In this document: positions 16,575 to 24,778 of the stretch, piece after piece
How positions within the stretch are numbered: position 1 is the first letter of the stretch
Layout of the letters: the number at the start of each line of letters is the position of its first letter
Assembly: GCA_008711135.1 (NCBI GenBank)
Contig: VUAW01000018.1
Location: 1-59,350 of the forward strand
Origin: Rhodobacteraceae bacterium LNNU 3342
Lineage (GTDB): Bacteria; Pseudomonadota; Alphaproteobacteria; Rhodobacterales; Rhodobacteraceae
Direction: 5' to 3'
Length of the DNA stretch: 59,350 nt
The notes under the pieces: generated by a model
Seen by the model: the letters and a program-made list of their open reading frames with translations, nothing else
Database searches by the model: none
Told to the model about the DNA's origin: nothing
Translations under genes and position numbers: made by a program

Positions 16575-17666
16575 TCAGGTGAACAGGAAGTCGCTTTCAG
16601 ACAGGCCGGTCACCCCATAGACGGTGACCGAGTTGTGGGAGTCAAAGGCGACGACGCTGCTTGCGCCATGGGTATCATCCTCGAACTCGGTGATGGTGAG
16701 ATGCTTGAACCCGTAGGCTTCTTTGTCGACCAGCTTGCCGCCGGCAAGCAGGTGGGAAAGGATGACGCCCTTTGGCGCAAGCAGCACGGGCGGCCGTTGC
16801 ACCTCGATCTTGTCCAGGTCTTCGTCGAAGTCATAGATGAAGTCGTTGCCGCTGAACGCCCTGAAGACGAAGGTGTCGCTTCCCGGGCCGCCGGTCGCCT
16901 CATCGCTGTAGTACTTGTTAGCGGCATCCCCGTACATGTGATCGGTGCCCGTCCCGCTGATCAGGCGGTCGTTGCCGAAAGTACAGCTGATATCCCAGTT
17001 TTCCACATCGCCGAACATGTGGTTGACGCTGAAGTCGCCTGCGACAAGAACATCGTCGCCGGCAGCGGCAAAGCGCATCATCATCTCGGCATCGCCGTAA
17101 AGCCAGTTCGTCCCGTTCACCCCGCCAACCAACCGGTCATTCCCCGCGACGCCCGAATACAAATCCCCACAGTCGCCGTGGAGCACGTTCTTGCTGCTGT
17201 ACCCGCCGATCAGGGTATCGTTGCCGCCCCTCCCGTCCATTCCCATGTAACCCGCGTCGCCGTACATGTAGTTGGTGCTGCGGCCTCCGCCGACCAGCCG
17301 GTCATTGCCACCTTCGCCAACTTCCATGACCCCGACGTCGCCGACGATGATGTTAGCACTGTGGTAGCCGCCAACGAGGGTGTCGTTTCCCGCCACACCG
17401 CCCCACATGTGCCCCGCCTCGCCGAAAAGCCAGTTCGTGGCCCAGGCGCCGCCGAAAAGGTGGTCATGGCCGCCCTTGCCGGCGTCCATTTCCCCCGCCT
17501 CGCCATAAAGCCGGTTCAGGGCGCGCGCCCTGCCGATCAGGATGTCGTTTCCGCCGACATGCTCATTTTCATACATGTGCCGGAAATCCCCGTAGAGATC
17601 ATTCCGGACGCTGTCCGTGCCAAGCAGCACGTCTCTCAGGCCAGGCCTGCCAATCAACTCAACCAT
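16575..17666 (-). CDS. RTX-like calcium-binding repeat protein, probably type I secreted
   Basis: 363 residues from ATG 17666, preceded by AAGGGAGGATCCC. About nine consecutive units of 27-28 residues follow the pattern xLxGGxxxxNxLYGDxGxMxxGxxGND. This equals three nonapeptide RTX turns per unit rather than a simple nonapeptide tandem. The last part (DTFVFRAFSGNDFIYDFDEDLDKIEVQ) resembles the C-terminal secretion region of serralysin/haemolysin-type proteins. There is no signal peptide or catalytic domain, and no type I secretion genes nearby. It would fold as a calcium-stabilised beta-roll outside the cell. The function is unknown. Confidence 0.85.
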   Translation of the reverse strand: MVELIGRPGLRDVLLGTDSVRNDLYGDFRHMYENEHVGGNDILIGRARALNRLYGEAGEMDAGKGGHDHLFGGAWATNWLFGEAGHMWGGVAGNDTLVGGYHSANIIVGDVGVMEVGEGGNDRLVGGGRSTNYMYGDAGYMGMDGRGGNDTLIGGYSSKNVLHGDCGDLYSGVAGNDRLVGGVNGTNWLYGDAEMMMRFAAAGDDVLVAGDFSVNHMFGDVENWDISCTFGNDRLISGTGTDHMYGDAANKYYSDEATGGPGSDTFVFRAFSGNDFIYDFDEDLDKIEVQRPPVLLAPKGVILSHLLAGGKLVDKEAYGFKHLTITEFEDDTHGASSVVAFDSHNSVTVYGVTGLSESDFLFT

Positions 17667-17940
17667 GGGATCCTCCCTTGAACGCGGAGGCGCCACAGGG
17701 CCAACCCCCGTGGGACCAGCCTACCACGAAGCAGCAGGTGAAGGAGCATGCCCAAACGGCTATGGCCACCGTCCGCAGGCCGCCTTGGCCCGAATGCGCC
17801 GTCGCGGCGGGCTTGAGGTTCCGCGGGGTGTCCCGTTGGGGCCGCTGCGCAACAGCCTGGCAAGCCCATGTTCAAGGTGAACCCGGCACCGCAGCTCTTG
17901 CAATGCGCGGCCCGGACTACCGGCCACGCATCCCTGGGCC
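17667..17940. other. Intergenic stretch, nothing recognised
   Basis: 274 bases upstream of the RTX-like gene. I see no supported ORF and no clear terminator for the PhzF gene, which lies higher on the same strand. The RTX gene promoter presumably lies here. Confidence 0.4.
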
Positions 17941-18771
17941 TCACGGGATCTCAGCCGAAGCGCCACTGACAAGGACCGGGCTTCCCGCCACCCCGTCGAA
18001 CCGCGCGACGATGCGGGAGGGCCTGCCCATGTCGAACCCCTGCAGGATGGTGATCTCTCCGGGTTCAAGAACCCCCTCGTCGCGCAGCATCCCTGCCATG
18101 GCCGCCGCCGCGGCCCCGGTCGCCGGGTCTTCCAGCACCCCGCCCGAGGCGAAGGCGTTGCGCGCATGAAACAGCCTTGCGTCCTCGCGCCAGACAAGCG
18201 CCACCGTCACGAGGCCGTGGCGGCGCATGAAGGCGCGGCCCGCTTGCAGGTCATAGTCCATGGCGCTCAGCGCCTCCCGGCTGTTCAGGGCAAGAAACAG
18301 ATGTTCGGCCCCCGCGTTCATGAGCCGGGGCGGCAGCCCCCCGTCCAGCGCGTCGCGGCTGTAGCCGAAAAGCGCCAGCGCCTCCTCTACCAGCGGTTCG
18401 GGGGCGGCGGTGCTTCGGGTCGGCAGCGACCGCAGGGTGGAGTGGCCCACTCCGTCCTCCACATGCGCCTCGACCTCGATCTCGCCCCCTGCAAGCGAAA
18501 GGCGGTAGCGGCCGGGGCCTTTTTCCTGCGCAAGCACGGCACCTAGGGCGATAGTGGCGTGGCCGCAGAACGGCACCTCGCTTTCCGGAGAGAAGTACCG
18601 GATCTGCCAGCCGTCCCCCAAAGGCGCGGCAAAGACGGTTTCCGAATAGCCGATCTCTGCCGCCACGCGCTGCATGGTCGCCGCTTCTGGCAGTTGATCG
18701 GCAAGGACCACGCCTGCGGGGTTTCCGCCGGTGCCCTCTTCGGTGAATGCTGCAATCCGGCGTATCTGCAT
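17941..18771 (-). CDS. PhzF-family epimerase/isomerase
   Basis: 276 residues of the diaminopimelate-epimerase-like PhzF fold. The opening MQIRRIAAFTEEGTGGNPAGVVL, catalytic Glu44 in GYSETVFA, EVPFCGHATIALGAVL and GGVLEDPATGAAAAAMAG are all characteristic. PhzF relatives isomerise small substrates by proton shuttling; outside phenazine clusters their substrates are unknown, and no phenazine genes are present. ATG 18771 is preceded by AGGAGCAGGTC. It lies 62 bases downstream of eutC on the same strand and might be cotranscribed. Confidence 0.88.
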   Translation of the reverse strand: MQIRRIAAFTEEGTGGNPAGVVLADQLPEAATMQRVAAEIGYSETVFAAPLGDGWQIRYFSPESEVPFCGHATIALGAVLAQEKGPGRYRLSLAGGEIEVEAHVEDGVGHSTLRSLPTRSTAAPEPLVEEALALFGYSRDALDGGLPPRLMNAGAEHLFLALNSREALSAMDYDLQAGRAFMRRHGLVTVALVWREDARLFHARNAFASGGVLEDPATGAAAAAMAGMLRDEGVLEPGEITILQGFDMGRPSRIVARFDGVAGSPVLVSGASAEIP

Positions 18772-18833
18772 GACCTGCTCCTGATCTGGCGCGGGAATGA
18801 TAGCAAAGGGCGGGGCGTTCTGTCAGGCCGGGA

Positions 18834-19562
18834 TCAGCCAGCGGGCAGGACAGGGCCCCGGTGGCTGTTGTCCTTCAATGCTGTCCCCGACACCCCCCGC
18901 CGCAGCGCCTCTCGTACCAGCCAGACGATCCGGTGCGCGGCCTCGGCATGGGACAGGCCGCCCTTGCCATGGATGTTGGACACGCAGTTGCGCAGGCTGT
19001 CGGGCGTGCCCGGACGCGGAGCATGGGTCAGGTAGGCGCCAAGGCTGTCGGACACGGAAAGCCCCGGACGTTCCCCGATCAGCATGACGCAGACCCTGGC
19101 CCCCATGCGGGACGCGATTTCGTCCCCGATGGCGACGCGCCCGCCTTCGACCAGCGCCACGGGGCCAAGCGACAGGTCCGCCAGCGAACGGTGCAGCAGG
19201 CCGACAAGCGGCGCCACGTGGGTGTTGATCGCGCTGGCAGAAAGCCCGTCGGCCACCACGATGGCAACGTCACATTCCTGCCGCGGCACGCGCGCCTCAT
19301 CGCCTGGGTCCAACAGACGGCCAAGATCCGGGCGGCGCAGGTAGTCGGCGCGATCCGTCGCCCGGCTCCGAAGGCGGAGTGTCGGCAGGGGCAGCGCCGC
19401 GGCCAGCGCCTCCCAATCCACGCAGCCGTGGATGGAGGCACGGGCGCTGGCGTGGCTGGCCTGAAAATCCAGTACGGCGGACAGGGGCGCCGGCCCTGTG
19501 CCGGGGTCCAGCCGCACCCGTGCGGGGGTCAGGGCGCGAAGGTTGCGGATCAGGTCGCTCAT
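18834..19562 (-). CDS. eutC: Ethanolamine ammonia-lyase small subunit
   Basis: 242 residues. Motifs include LTPARVRLDPGTGPAPLSAVLDFQASHASARASIHG, VAIVVADGLSASAINTHV, ARVCVMLIGERPGLSVSDSLGAYLTHAPRPGTPDSLRNCVSNIHG and LSHAEAAHRIVWLV, all diagnostic of EutC. With EutB it forms the adenosylcobalamin-dependent enzyme turning ethanolamine into acetaldehyde and ammonia. I use ATG 19562 because it gives the conserved N-terminus and an ATGA overlap with the eutB stop; the longer frame to 19649 would run into eutB. Confidence 0.95.
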   Translation of the reverse strand: MSDLIRNLRALTPARVRLDPGTGPAPLSAVLDFQASHASARASIHGCVDWEALAAALPLPTLRLRSRATDRADYLRRPDLGRLLDPGDEARVPRQECDVAIVVADGLSASAINTHVAPLVGLLHRSLADLSLGPVALVEGGRVAIGDEIASRMGARVCVMLIGERPGLSVSDSLGAYLTHAPRPGTPDSLRNCVSNIHGKGGLSHAEAAHRIVWLVREALRRGVSGTALKDNSHRGPVLPAG

Positions 19563-20941
19563 GCCGGCAGGCCCAGCTGGCGGGTGATGCTGGCCAGATC
19601 GGGCAGCGCCCGCGCCCCTTCGCCGGCAAGGTCCATGCGGGCCAGCCACTGCTGGAACTCTGGCGCGGGGGCAAGCCCGGTGACCGAGCGGAGGTAGTCG
19701 ATATCCTCGAACGCGAGGCTCTGGTAGGACAGCATCACGTCATCGGCCCCTGGCACGGTGATGACAAAGTTCACGCCCGCCGTGGCCAGGACCGTCATCA
19801 GCGTGTCCATGTCGTCTTGGTCGGCCTCTACATGGTTGGTATAGCAGACATCGACCCCCATCGGCAGGCCAAGGACCTTGCCGCAGAAATGATCCTCCAG
19901 CCCCGCGCGGATGATCTGCTTGCCGTCGTAAAGATATTCCGGCCCGATGAAACCAACTACCGTGTTGACCAGCAGCGGCCGGAAGGCCCGCGCCACGGCA
20001 TAGGCCCGCGCCTCCAGCGTCTGCTGGTCGACGCCATGATGGGCGCCGGCCGACAGGGCAGAGCCTTGCCCGGTTTCGAAATACATCACGTCGTGCCCCA
20101 CAGTGCCCCGGTTCAGGGACAGGGCGGCATCCTGCGCCTCGGCCAGCAGCGCAAGGTCCACGCCAAAGCCGCGGTTCGCGCCCTCGGTCCCCGCGACGGA
20201 CTGGAAGACCAGATCAAGCGGCGCGCCCCGGTTGATCGCCTCGATGCTGTTGGTCACATGGGTCAGCACGCAGGTCTGCGCGGGCATGTCCAAACGTTCG
20301 CGCAGCCCGTCCAGCGCGACAAGCATCTGAAGACAGTTTTCGACGCTGTCGGATGCCGGGTTGATGCCGATCACCGCATCCCCTGCGCCCCGCAGCAGCC
20401 CGTCCAGAACGGCTACGGCGATGCCCTTCAGGTCATCCGCCGGATGGTTGGGCTGCAACCGCGTCGACAGGCGCCCCTTCAGGCCCAGCGTGTTGCGAAA
20501 GCGGGTGACGACCTCGGCCTTGCGGGCGACGCGGATCAGGTCCTGGTTACGCATCAACCTGGAACAGGCCGCCACCATTTCCGGCGTCAGGCCCCACGCC
20601 ACCGCCGCCATGTCGGCGCCCGTCGTTTCCGGCGACAGCAGCCAGTCCCGCAACCCCCCGACCGTCAGCGAGGCGATCGGCGCAAAGGCCGCCGCGTCGT
20701 GGGTGTCGATGATCAGGCGCGTGACCTCGTCGCTTTCATAGGGCACGACGACATCGGACAGGAACACGTCCAGCGGCAGGTCGGCCAGCACGAACCGCGC
20801 CGCCACCCGTTCCAGCGCGGATTGCGCCGCGATGCCTGCCAGCTGGTCGCCCGAACGTTCGGGCGTGGCCGCGGCCAGCACATGGGCGAGGCTGGAAAAG
20901 ACGAAACGCTCGCCGCCGACAGTCGCACGAAGCTGGGCCAT
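19559..20941 (-). CDS. eutB: Ethanolamine ammonia-lyase large subunit
   Basis: 460 residues of the EutB TIM-barrel subunit. Recognisable segments are TRLQPNHPADDLKGIAVAVLDGLLRGAGDAVIGINPASDSVENC, LTHVTNSIEAINRGAPLDLVFQSVAGTEGANRGFG and YFETGQGSALSAGAHHGVDQQTLEARAYAVAR. It carries the substrate and B12 reaction site. Only eutBC are present: no shell proteins, EutA reactivase or exchanger genes adjoin, so this is the short, microcompartment-free version used for nitrogen or carbon scavenging. ATG 20941. Confidence 0.96.
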   Translation of the reverse strand: MAQLRATVGGERFVFSSLAHVLAAATPERSGDQLAGIAAQSALERVAARFVLADLPLDVFLSDVVVPYESDEVTRLIIDTHDAAAFAPIASLTVGGLRDWLLSPETTGADMAAVAWGLTPEMVAACSRLMRNQDLIRVARKAEVVTRFRNTLGLKGRLSTRLQPNHPADDLKGIAVAVLDGLLRGAGDAVIGINPASDSVENCLQMLVALDGLRERLDMPAQTCVLTHVTNSIEAINRGAPLDLVFQSVAGTEGANRGFGVDLALLAEAQDAALSLNRGTVGHDVMYFETGQGSALSAGAHHGVDQQTLEARAYAVARAFRPLLVNTVVGFIGPEYLYDGKQIIRAGLEDHFCGKVLGLPMGVDVCYTNHVEADQDDMDTLMTVLATAGVNFVITVPGADDVMLSYQSLAFEDIDYLRSVTGLAPAPEFQQWLARMDLAGEGARALPDLASITRQLGLPA

Positions 20942-21214
20942 GAGAAACCTTCAGGTCGTCCTGACCATTGCCTAGCATCACCCTTTCACCACCGCCAAAC
21001 GGTTTCTTGCCCACCCGGCAGCCCGGACGCGCGGTGCGCAATTTTCCGGCAGCGGGCCTTGCGGCGCGCTTTCGTGATCTCCATCTTCTTCAGCAGCGGG
21101 ACCGGGCCCCTCTGACGGCGTGACATGCCGTGATGTCGGACCGCATCGAGCGCGCTCGGTGTGTCGGAGGCCATTCCCCCACAGCCGGCGCGGTATCAGT
21201 AACGCGAGGGCATC
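20942..21214. promoter_or_regulatory. Divergent intergenic region eutB / terC
   Basis: 273 bases between the divergent eutB and TerC-family genes, holding both promoters. TerC/Alx-type genes are often preceded by a manganese-sensing yybP-ykoY riboswitch in other bacteria. I looked for its conserved loops and could not recognise them here. Confidence 0.35.
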
Positions 21215-22216
21215 GTGGAACTACTTCTCATCCTGTTTCTGGGCAAGCCGCTGTGGATGTGGCTGCTGTTCATGTCGCTGGTCGTGGCGCTTCTGGTCTT
21301 TGACCTGGGCGTGCTGAACCGCGACGACCATGAAATCGGCATCGCCGAGAGCCTGAAGCTTTCGGCCATGTACATCGCCTTGGGCCTTGGCTTTTCCGGC
21401 CTCATCTACTGGATGATGGGCGGCGAGGCGACGGCGCAGTACCTGACCGCCTTCATCGTCGAAAAGACGCTGGCGATGGACAACATCTTTGTCATCGCGC
21501 TGATCTTCAGCTTCTTTGCCATCCCGCGCCAGTATCAGCACCGCGTGCTGTTCTGGGGCATCCTTGGCGTGATCCTGCTGCGCGGGGTCATGATCGGGCT
21601 GGGCGCGACGATTGTCGAACACTACCACTGGGTGCTGTACCTGTTCGCGCTGTTCCTGATCTTTACCGGGATCAAGATGCTGTTTGCGGGCGACAAGCCC
21701 CATGACATGGCCCACAACCCGCTGATCGCCTTTTTGCACCGGCGCTTCCGGGTGACGGATGAACTGCACGGGCATGCCTTCGTGGTCAGGCAGCGCGATC
21801 CCGCGACGGGCAAGGTGGTGCGGTTCATCACGCCCCTGCTGCTCGCGCTGATGGTGATCGAGGTGGCGGACCTGATCTTTGCCGTGGACTCGGTCCCGGC
21901 CGTGTTCACGATCACGACCGATCCCTACCTTGTCTACACGTCGAACATCTTTGCGATCCTGGGGCTGCGGGCGCTCTACTTCGCGCTGGCGGCGATCCTG
22001 CACCGCTTCGCCTATCTGAAATACGCGCTGTCGATCCTGCTGGTCTTCATCGGGTCCAAGATCTTCATCGCCGATGCGATGGGGTGGGAAAAGTTCCCGC
22101 CGGCCTGGTCGCTGGGCATTACCTTCGTGATCCTGACGATCGGGGTTGTCGTCTCGCTCCTCAAGACGCGGAACCCGCAGCCAGAGCCGCTTTCGTTCGG
22201 TGATCCCCGGCCCTGA
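21215..22216 (+). CDS. TerC-family integral membrane protein (Alx-like)
   Basis: 333 residues with about nine transmembrane segments. The TerC family motifs are FDLGVLNRDDHEIGIAESLKLSAMYIALGLGF, YLTAFIVEKTLAMDNIFVIALIFSFF and ALMVIEVADLIFAVDSVPAVFTITTDPYLVYTSNIFAILGLRALYF, the last with the acidic DLIFAVDS pair thought to bind metal. Family members export or balance Mn2+ or contribute to tellurite resistance. The start is GTG 21215 with GAGGG upstream. A strong terminator follows directly. Confidence 0.92.
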   Translation: MELLLILFLGKPLWMWLLFMSLVVALLVFDLGVLNRDDHEIGIAESLKLSAMYIALGLGFSGLIYWMMGGEATAQYLTAFIVEKTLAMDNIFVIALIFSFFAIPRQYQHRVLFWGILGVILLRGVMIGLGATIVEHYHWVLYLFALFLIFTGIKMLFAGDKPHDMAHNPLIAFLHRRFRVTDELHGHAFVVRQRDPATGKVVRFITPLLLALMVIEVADLIFAVDSVPAVFTITTDPYLVYTSNIFAILGLRALYFALAAILHRFAYLKYALSILLVFIGSKIFIADAMGWEKFPPAWSLGITFVILTIGVVVSLLKTRNPQPEPLSFGDPRP

Positions 22217-22234
22217 ACGGTCTTTCTCGCGTCG

Positions 22235-22268
22235 GGCGGCTGCGTAACAGCAGCCGCCTGTGCTTTTT
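22235..22268 (+). terminator. Rho-independent terminator after the TerC gene
   Basis: Perfect nine-base stem GGCGGCTGC (22235-22243) / GCAGCCGCC (22250-22258) with loop gtaaca, followed by TGTGC and five T. It lies 18 bases after the stop codon of the TerC gene and just before the convergent gabD stop. Confidence 0.9.
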
Positions 22269-22270
22269 CA

Positions 22271-23713
22271 TCAGGCGCTCAGCCCGCCAAAGTGGAAGGC
22301 CTTGGTTTCAAGATATTCCTCGATCCCTTCCTGCGCCCCTTCGCGCCCAAGGCCCGAGGATTTGACCCCACCGAACGGCGCCTCGGCATGCGAGACGATG
22401 CCGGTGTTCAGGCCCACCAGCCCGACCTCCAGCGCCTCGCCAAAGCGGAAGGCGCGCGCCATGTCGGTGGTGTAGAAATAGGCGGCAAGGCCAAAGGGCG
22501 TGCCATTCGCCAGCGCCAGCGCTTCCTCTTCCGTCTCGAACCGGAAGATCGGGGCTACGGGGCCAAAGGTTTCCTCGGACGCGAGCCGCATGTCAGGGGT
22601 CGCGCCCTGCAGCACGACCGGATCGGCGAACTGCGCCTTTAACGTGCGGGGCGCGGTGACGCGGGTGGCGCCCTTGGCCAGCGCGTCATCCACATGCGCG
22701 TTGATCTTGTCGATGGCGGCGGCGTTGATCATCGGGCCGATGGTCGTGCCCTCTGCCGTGCCCGGCCCGACCCTCAGCGCATCGACCCGCGCCGCCAGCG
22801 CCGCGACAAAGGCGTCGTGGATACCCGATTGCACCAATATCCGGTTGGCGCAGACGCAGGTTTGCCCGCCGTTGCGGAACTTGGACGCCATCGCCCCTTC
22901 GACCGCCGCATCCAGATCGGCGTCGTCAAAGACGATGAAGGGCGCGTTGCCGCCCAGTTCAAGCGACAGCTTCTTCAGCGTGGGCGCGCATTGTTCGGCC
23001 AGCAGCGCCCCCACCCGGGTGGAACCGGTAAAGGACAGCTTGCGCACCACCGGGCTGGAGGTCAGCGTGGCGCCGATCACCTCTGGCCGGCCAGTCAGGA
23101 TGTTCAGCACGCCCTTGGGGATGCCTGCGCGTTCAGCCAGCACACCCAGCGCCAGCGCGGAATAGGGGGTGAAATCCGATGGCTTGATGACCATCGTGCA
23201 GCCTGCGGCCAGCCCCGGCGCCACCTTGCGGGTGATCATCGCGTTGGGGAAGTTCCAGGGCGTGATGATCGCGCAAACGCCCACGGGTTCCTTCATCGCA
23301 AAGATCTTCTTGCCCGGCACCGGCGATGGGATGATGTGCCCGTTGATCCGCCGCGCCTCTTCGGCAAACCAGCGCACGAAGGACGCGCCGTAAAGGATCT
23401 CGCCCCGCGCCTCGGCCAGCGGCTTGCCCTGTTCGGCGGTCAGGATCTGCGCAAGATCGTCGGCATGATCCAGCATCAACTGGTACCACGCCATCAGCAG
23501 GTCGGCCCGTTCCGCATGGGTGCGCGCGCGCCAGCCCTTCATCGCCTGTTCGGCAGCGGCGATGGCGGCGGTGGCTTCGGCCCCGGTGCAATCGGGCATG
23601 TGCCCCATCGCGGTGCCGGTCGCGGGATTCAGAACCTCCATGTCCGCCCGCGCGATCCATTCACCGTCGATCAGCGCCGCCTGCCGGAAAAGATCCGGGT
23701 CTTGCAGGTTCAT
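22271..23713 (-). CDS. gabD: NAD(P)-dependent succinate-semialdehyde dehydrogenase
   Basis: 480 residues from ATG 23713 (the longer frame to 23734 would overlap the preceding gene). ALDH landmarks: TPWNFPNAMITRKVAPGLAAGCTMVIKPSD, FTGSTRVGALLAEQCAPTLKKLSLELGGNAPF with Glu252, and NGGQTCVCANR with catalytic Cys286 plus the second Cys typical of GabD enzymes. GLNTGIVSHAEAPFGGVKSSGLGREG is the usual GabD C-terminal block. It converts succinate semialdehyde to succinate. Last gene of the hyuA-led operon, one base after the TAG of the dehydrogenase gene, which fits a route ending in succinate. Confidence 0.9.
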   Translation of the reverse strand: MNLQDPDLFRQAALIDGEWIARADMEVLNPATGTAMGHMPDCTGAEATAAIAAAEQAMKGWRARTHAERADLLMAWYQLMLDHADDLAQILTAEQGKPLAEARGEILYGASFVRWFAEEARRINGHIIPSPVPGKKIFAMKEPVGVCAIITPWNFPNAMITRKVAPGLAAGCTMVIKPSDFTPYSALALGVLAERAGIPKGVLNILTGRPEVIGATLTSSPVVRKLSFTGSTRVGALLAEQCAPTLKKLSLELGGNAPFIVFDDADLDAAVEGAMASKFRNGGQTCVCANRILVQSGIHDAFVAALAARVDALRVGPGTAEGTTIGPMINAAAIDKINAHVDDALAKGATRVTAPRTLKAQFADPVVLQGATPDMRLASEETFGPVAPIFRFETEEEALALANGTPFGLAAYFYTTDMARAFRFGEALEVGLVGLNTGIVSHAEAPFGGVKSSGLGREGAQEGIEEYLETKAFHFGGLSA

Positions 23714-23714
23714 C

Positions 23715-24761
23715 CTATGCCTCCAGCGCGGCAAGCACGGCCGCGGTCACTTCATCCGTAGTGTTCAGGCCGGGGCGGATGCCGATGCCCTTCGCGGTGG
23801 CGGCCTCGATCGCGGCAAGGATGGCCGCGCCGGCCTCTGCCTGCCCAAGGTGATCCAGCATCATCGCCCCCGACCAGATCGCGGCGATCGGGTTGGCGAT
23901 ATTCTTGCCCGCGATGTCCGGGGCCGACCCATGCACAGGCTCGAACATCGAGGGGTTGACCCGGTCCGGGCTGATATTGGCCGAGGCCGCAAAGCCCAGG
24001 CCCCCCTGGATCGCCGCGCCAAGGTCGGTCAGGATGTCGCCGAACAGGTTCGAGGCCACGATCACGTCTAGATCCTGCGGCGCCATCACCATCTTGGCGG
24101 CCATGGCGTCGATGTGCATGTGGCTGACGGTGACGTCCGGATATTCGGCGGCCAGTTCCCGGGTCACTTCATCCCAGAACACCATCGAATATTTCTGCGC
24201 GTTCGACTTGGTGACCGATGTCAGGTGCTTGCGCCGCGCCTGCGCCTGTTCAAAGCCAAAGCGCAGGATGCGTTCCACCCCCGCCCGGGTGAAGACCGAG
24301 GTTTCGACCGCAACCTCATTGGCCGTGCCCTGATGCACGCGGCCACCGGCGCCGGAATATTCACCTTCGGTATTTTCGCGGATGCACAGGATGTCGAAGG
24401 CGTCGGATTTGAGCGGCCCTTCCACCCCCGGCAGCAGCCGGTGCGGGCGGATGTTGGCGTACTGGTTGAAGGCCTTGCGGATCGGCAACAGCAGCCCGTG
24501 CAGCGACACCGCATCCGGCACCGTCGCCGGCCAGCCCACCGCGCCAAGGTAGATGGCGTCAAAGCGGCGCAGCGTCTCGATCCCGTCGGCGGGCATCATC
24601 GCGCCGGTTTCAAGGTAGTATTCGCAGGACCACGGGAAGGTCTCGGTTTCCAGCGCAAAGCCGAAGCGGCTCGCGGCGGCCGCGATCACCTTCATGGTGG
24701 CATCGGTCACATCCACCCCGATCCCGTCCCCCGGGATAAGCGCAAGTTTGTAGGTCGTCAT
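23715..24761 (-). CDS. Tartrate dehydrogenase / D-malate-type beta-decarboxylating dehydrogenase
   Basis: 348 residues of the isocitrate/isopropylmalate dehydrogenase family. LALIPGDGIGVDVT opens the fold; IRENTEGEYSGAGGR, VTKSNAQKYSMVFWDEV, DAMAAKMVMAPQDLDVIVASNLFGDILTDLGAAIQGGLG and EPVHGSAPDIAGKNIANPIAAIWSGAMML are the substrate and NAD+ regions. The sequence style matches TtuC/DmlA, which decarboxylate D-malate or act on tartrate. ATG 24761 with AAGGAGA upstream; a longer frame reaches 25166 but runs into the ALDH gene. Why a malate-type enzyme sits in this operon is unclear. Confidence 0.88.
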   Translation of the reverse strand: MTTYKLALIPGDGIGVDVTDATMKVIAAAASRFGFALETETFPWSCEYYLETGAMMPADGIETLRRFDAIYLGAVGWPATVPDAVSLHGLLLPIRKAFNQYANIRPHRLLPGVEGPLKSDAFDILCIRENTEGEYSGAGGRVHQGTANEVAVETSVFTRAGVERILRFGFEQAQARRKHLTSVTKSNAQKYSMVFWDEVTRELAAEYPDVTVSHMHIDAMAAKMVMAPQDLDVIVASNLFGDILTDLGAAIQGGLGFAASANISPDRVNPSMFEPVHGSAPDIAGKNIANPIAAIWSGAMMLDHLGQAEAGAAILAAIEAATAKGIGIRPGLNTTDEVTAAVLAALEA

Positions 24762-24778
24762 AACAGTCTCCTTGGGGA

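Noticed and set aside
17654-18197. Short frames between the RTX-like gene and within phzF
   Set aside because: No ribosome sites, Cys/Arg-rich random composition, and partly antisense to or out of frame with phzF.
20942-21214. Manganese (yybP-ykoY) riboswitch upstream of the TerC gene
   Set aside because: The family link made it worth looking for, but I could not find the conserved loop sequences.
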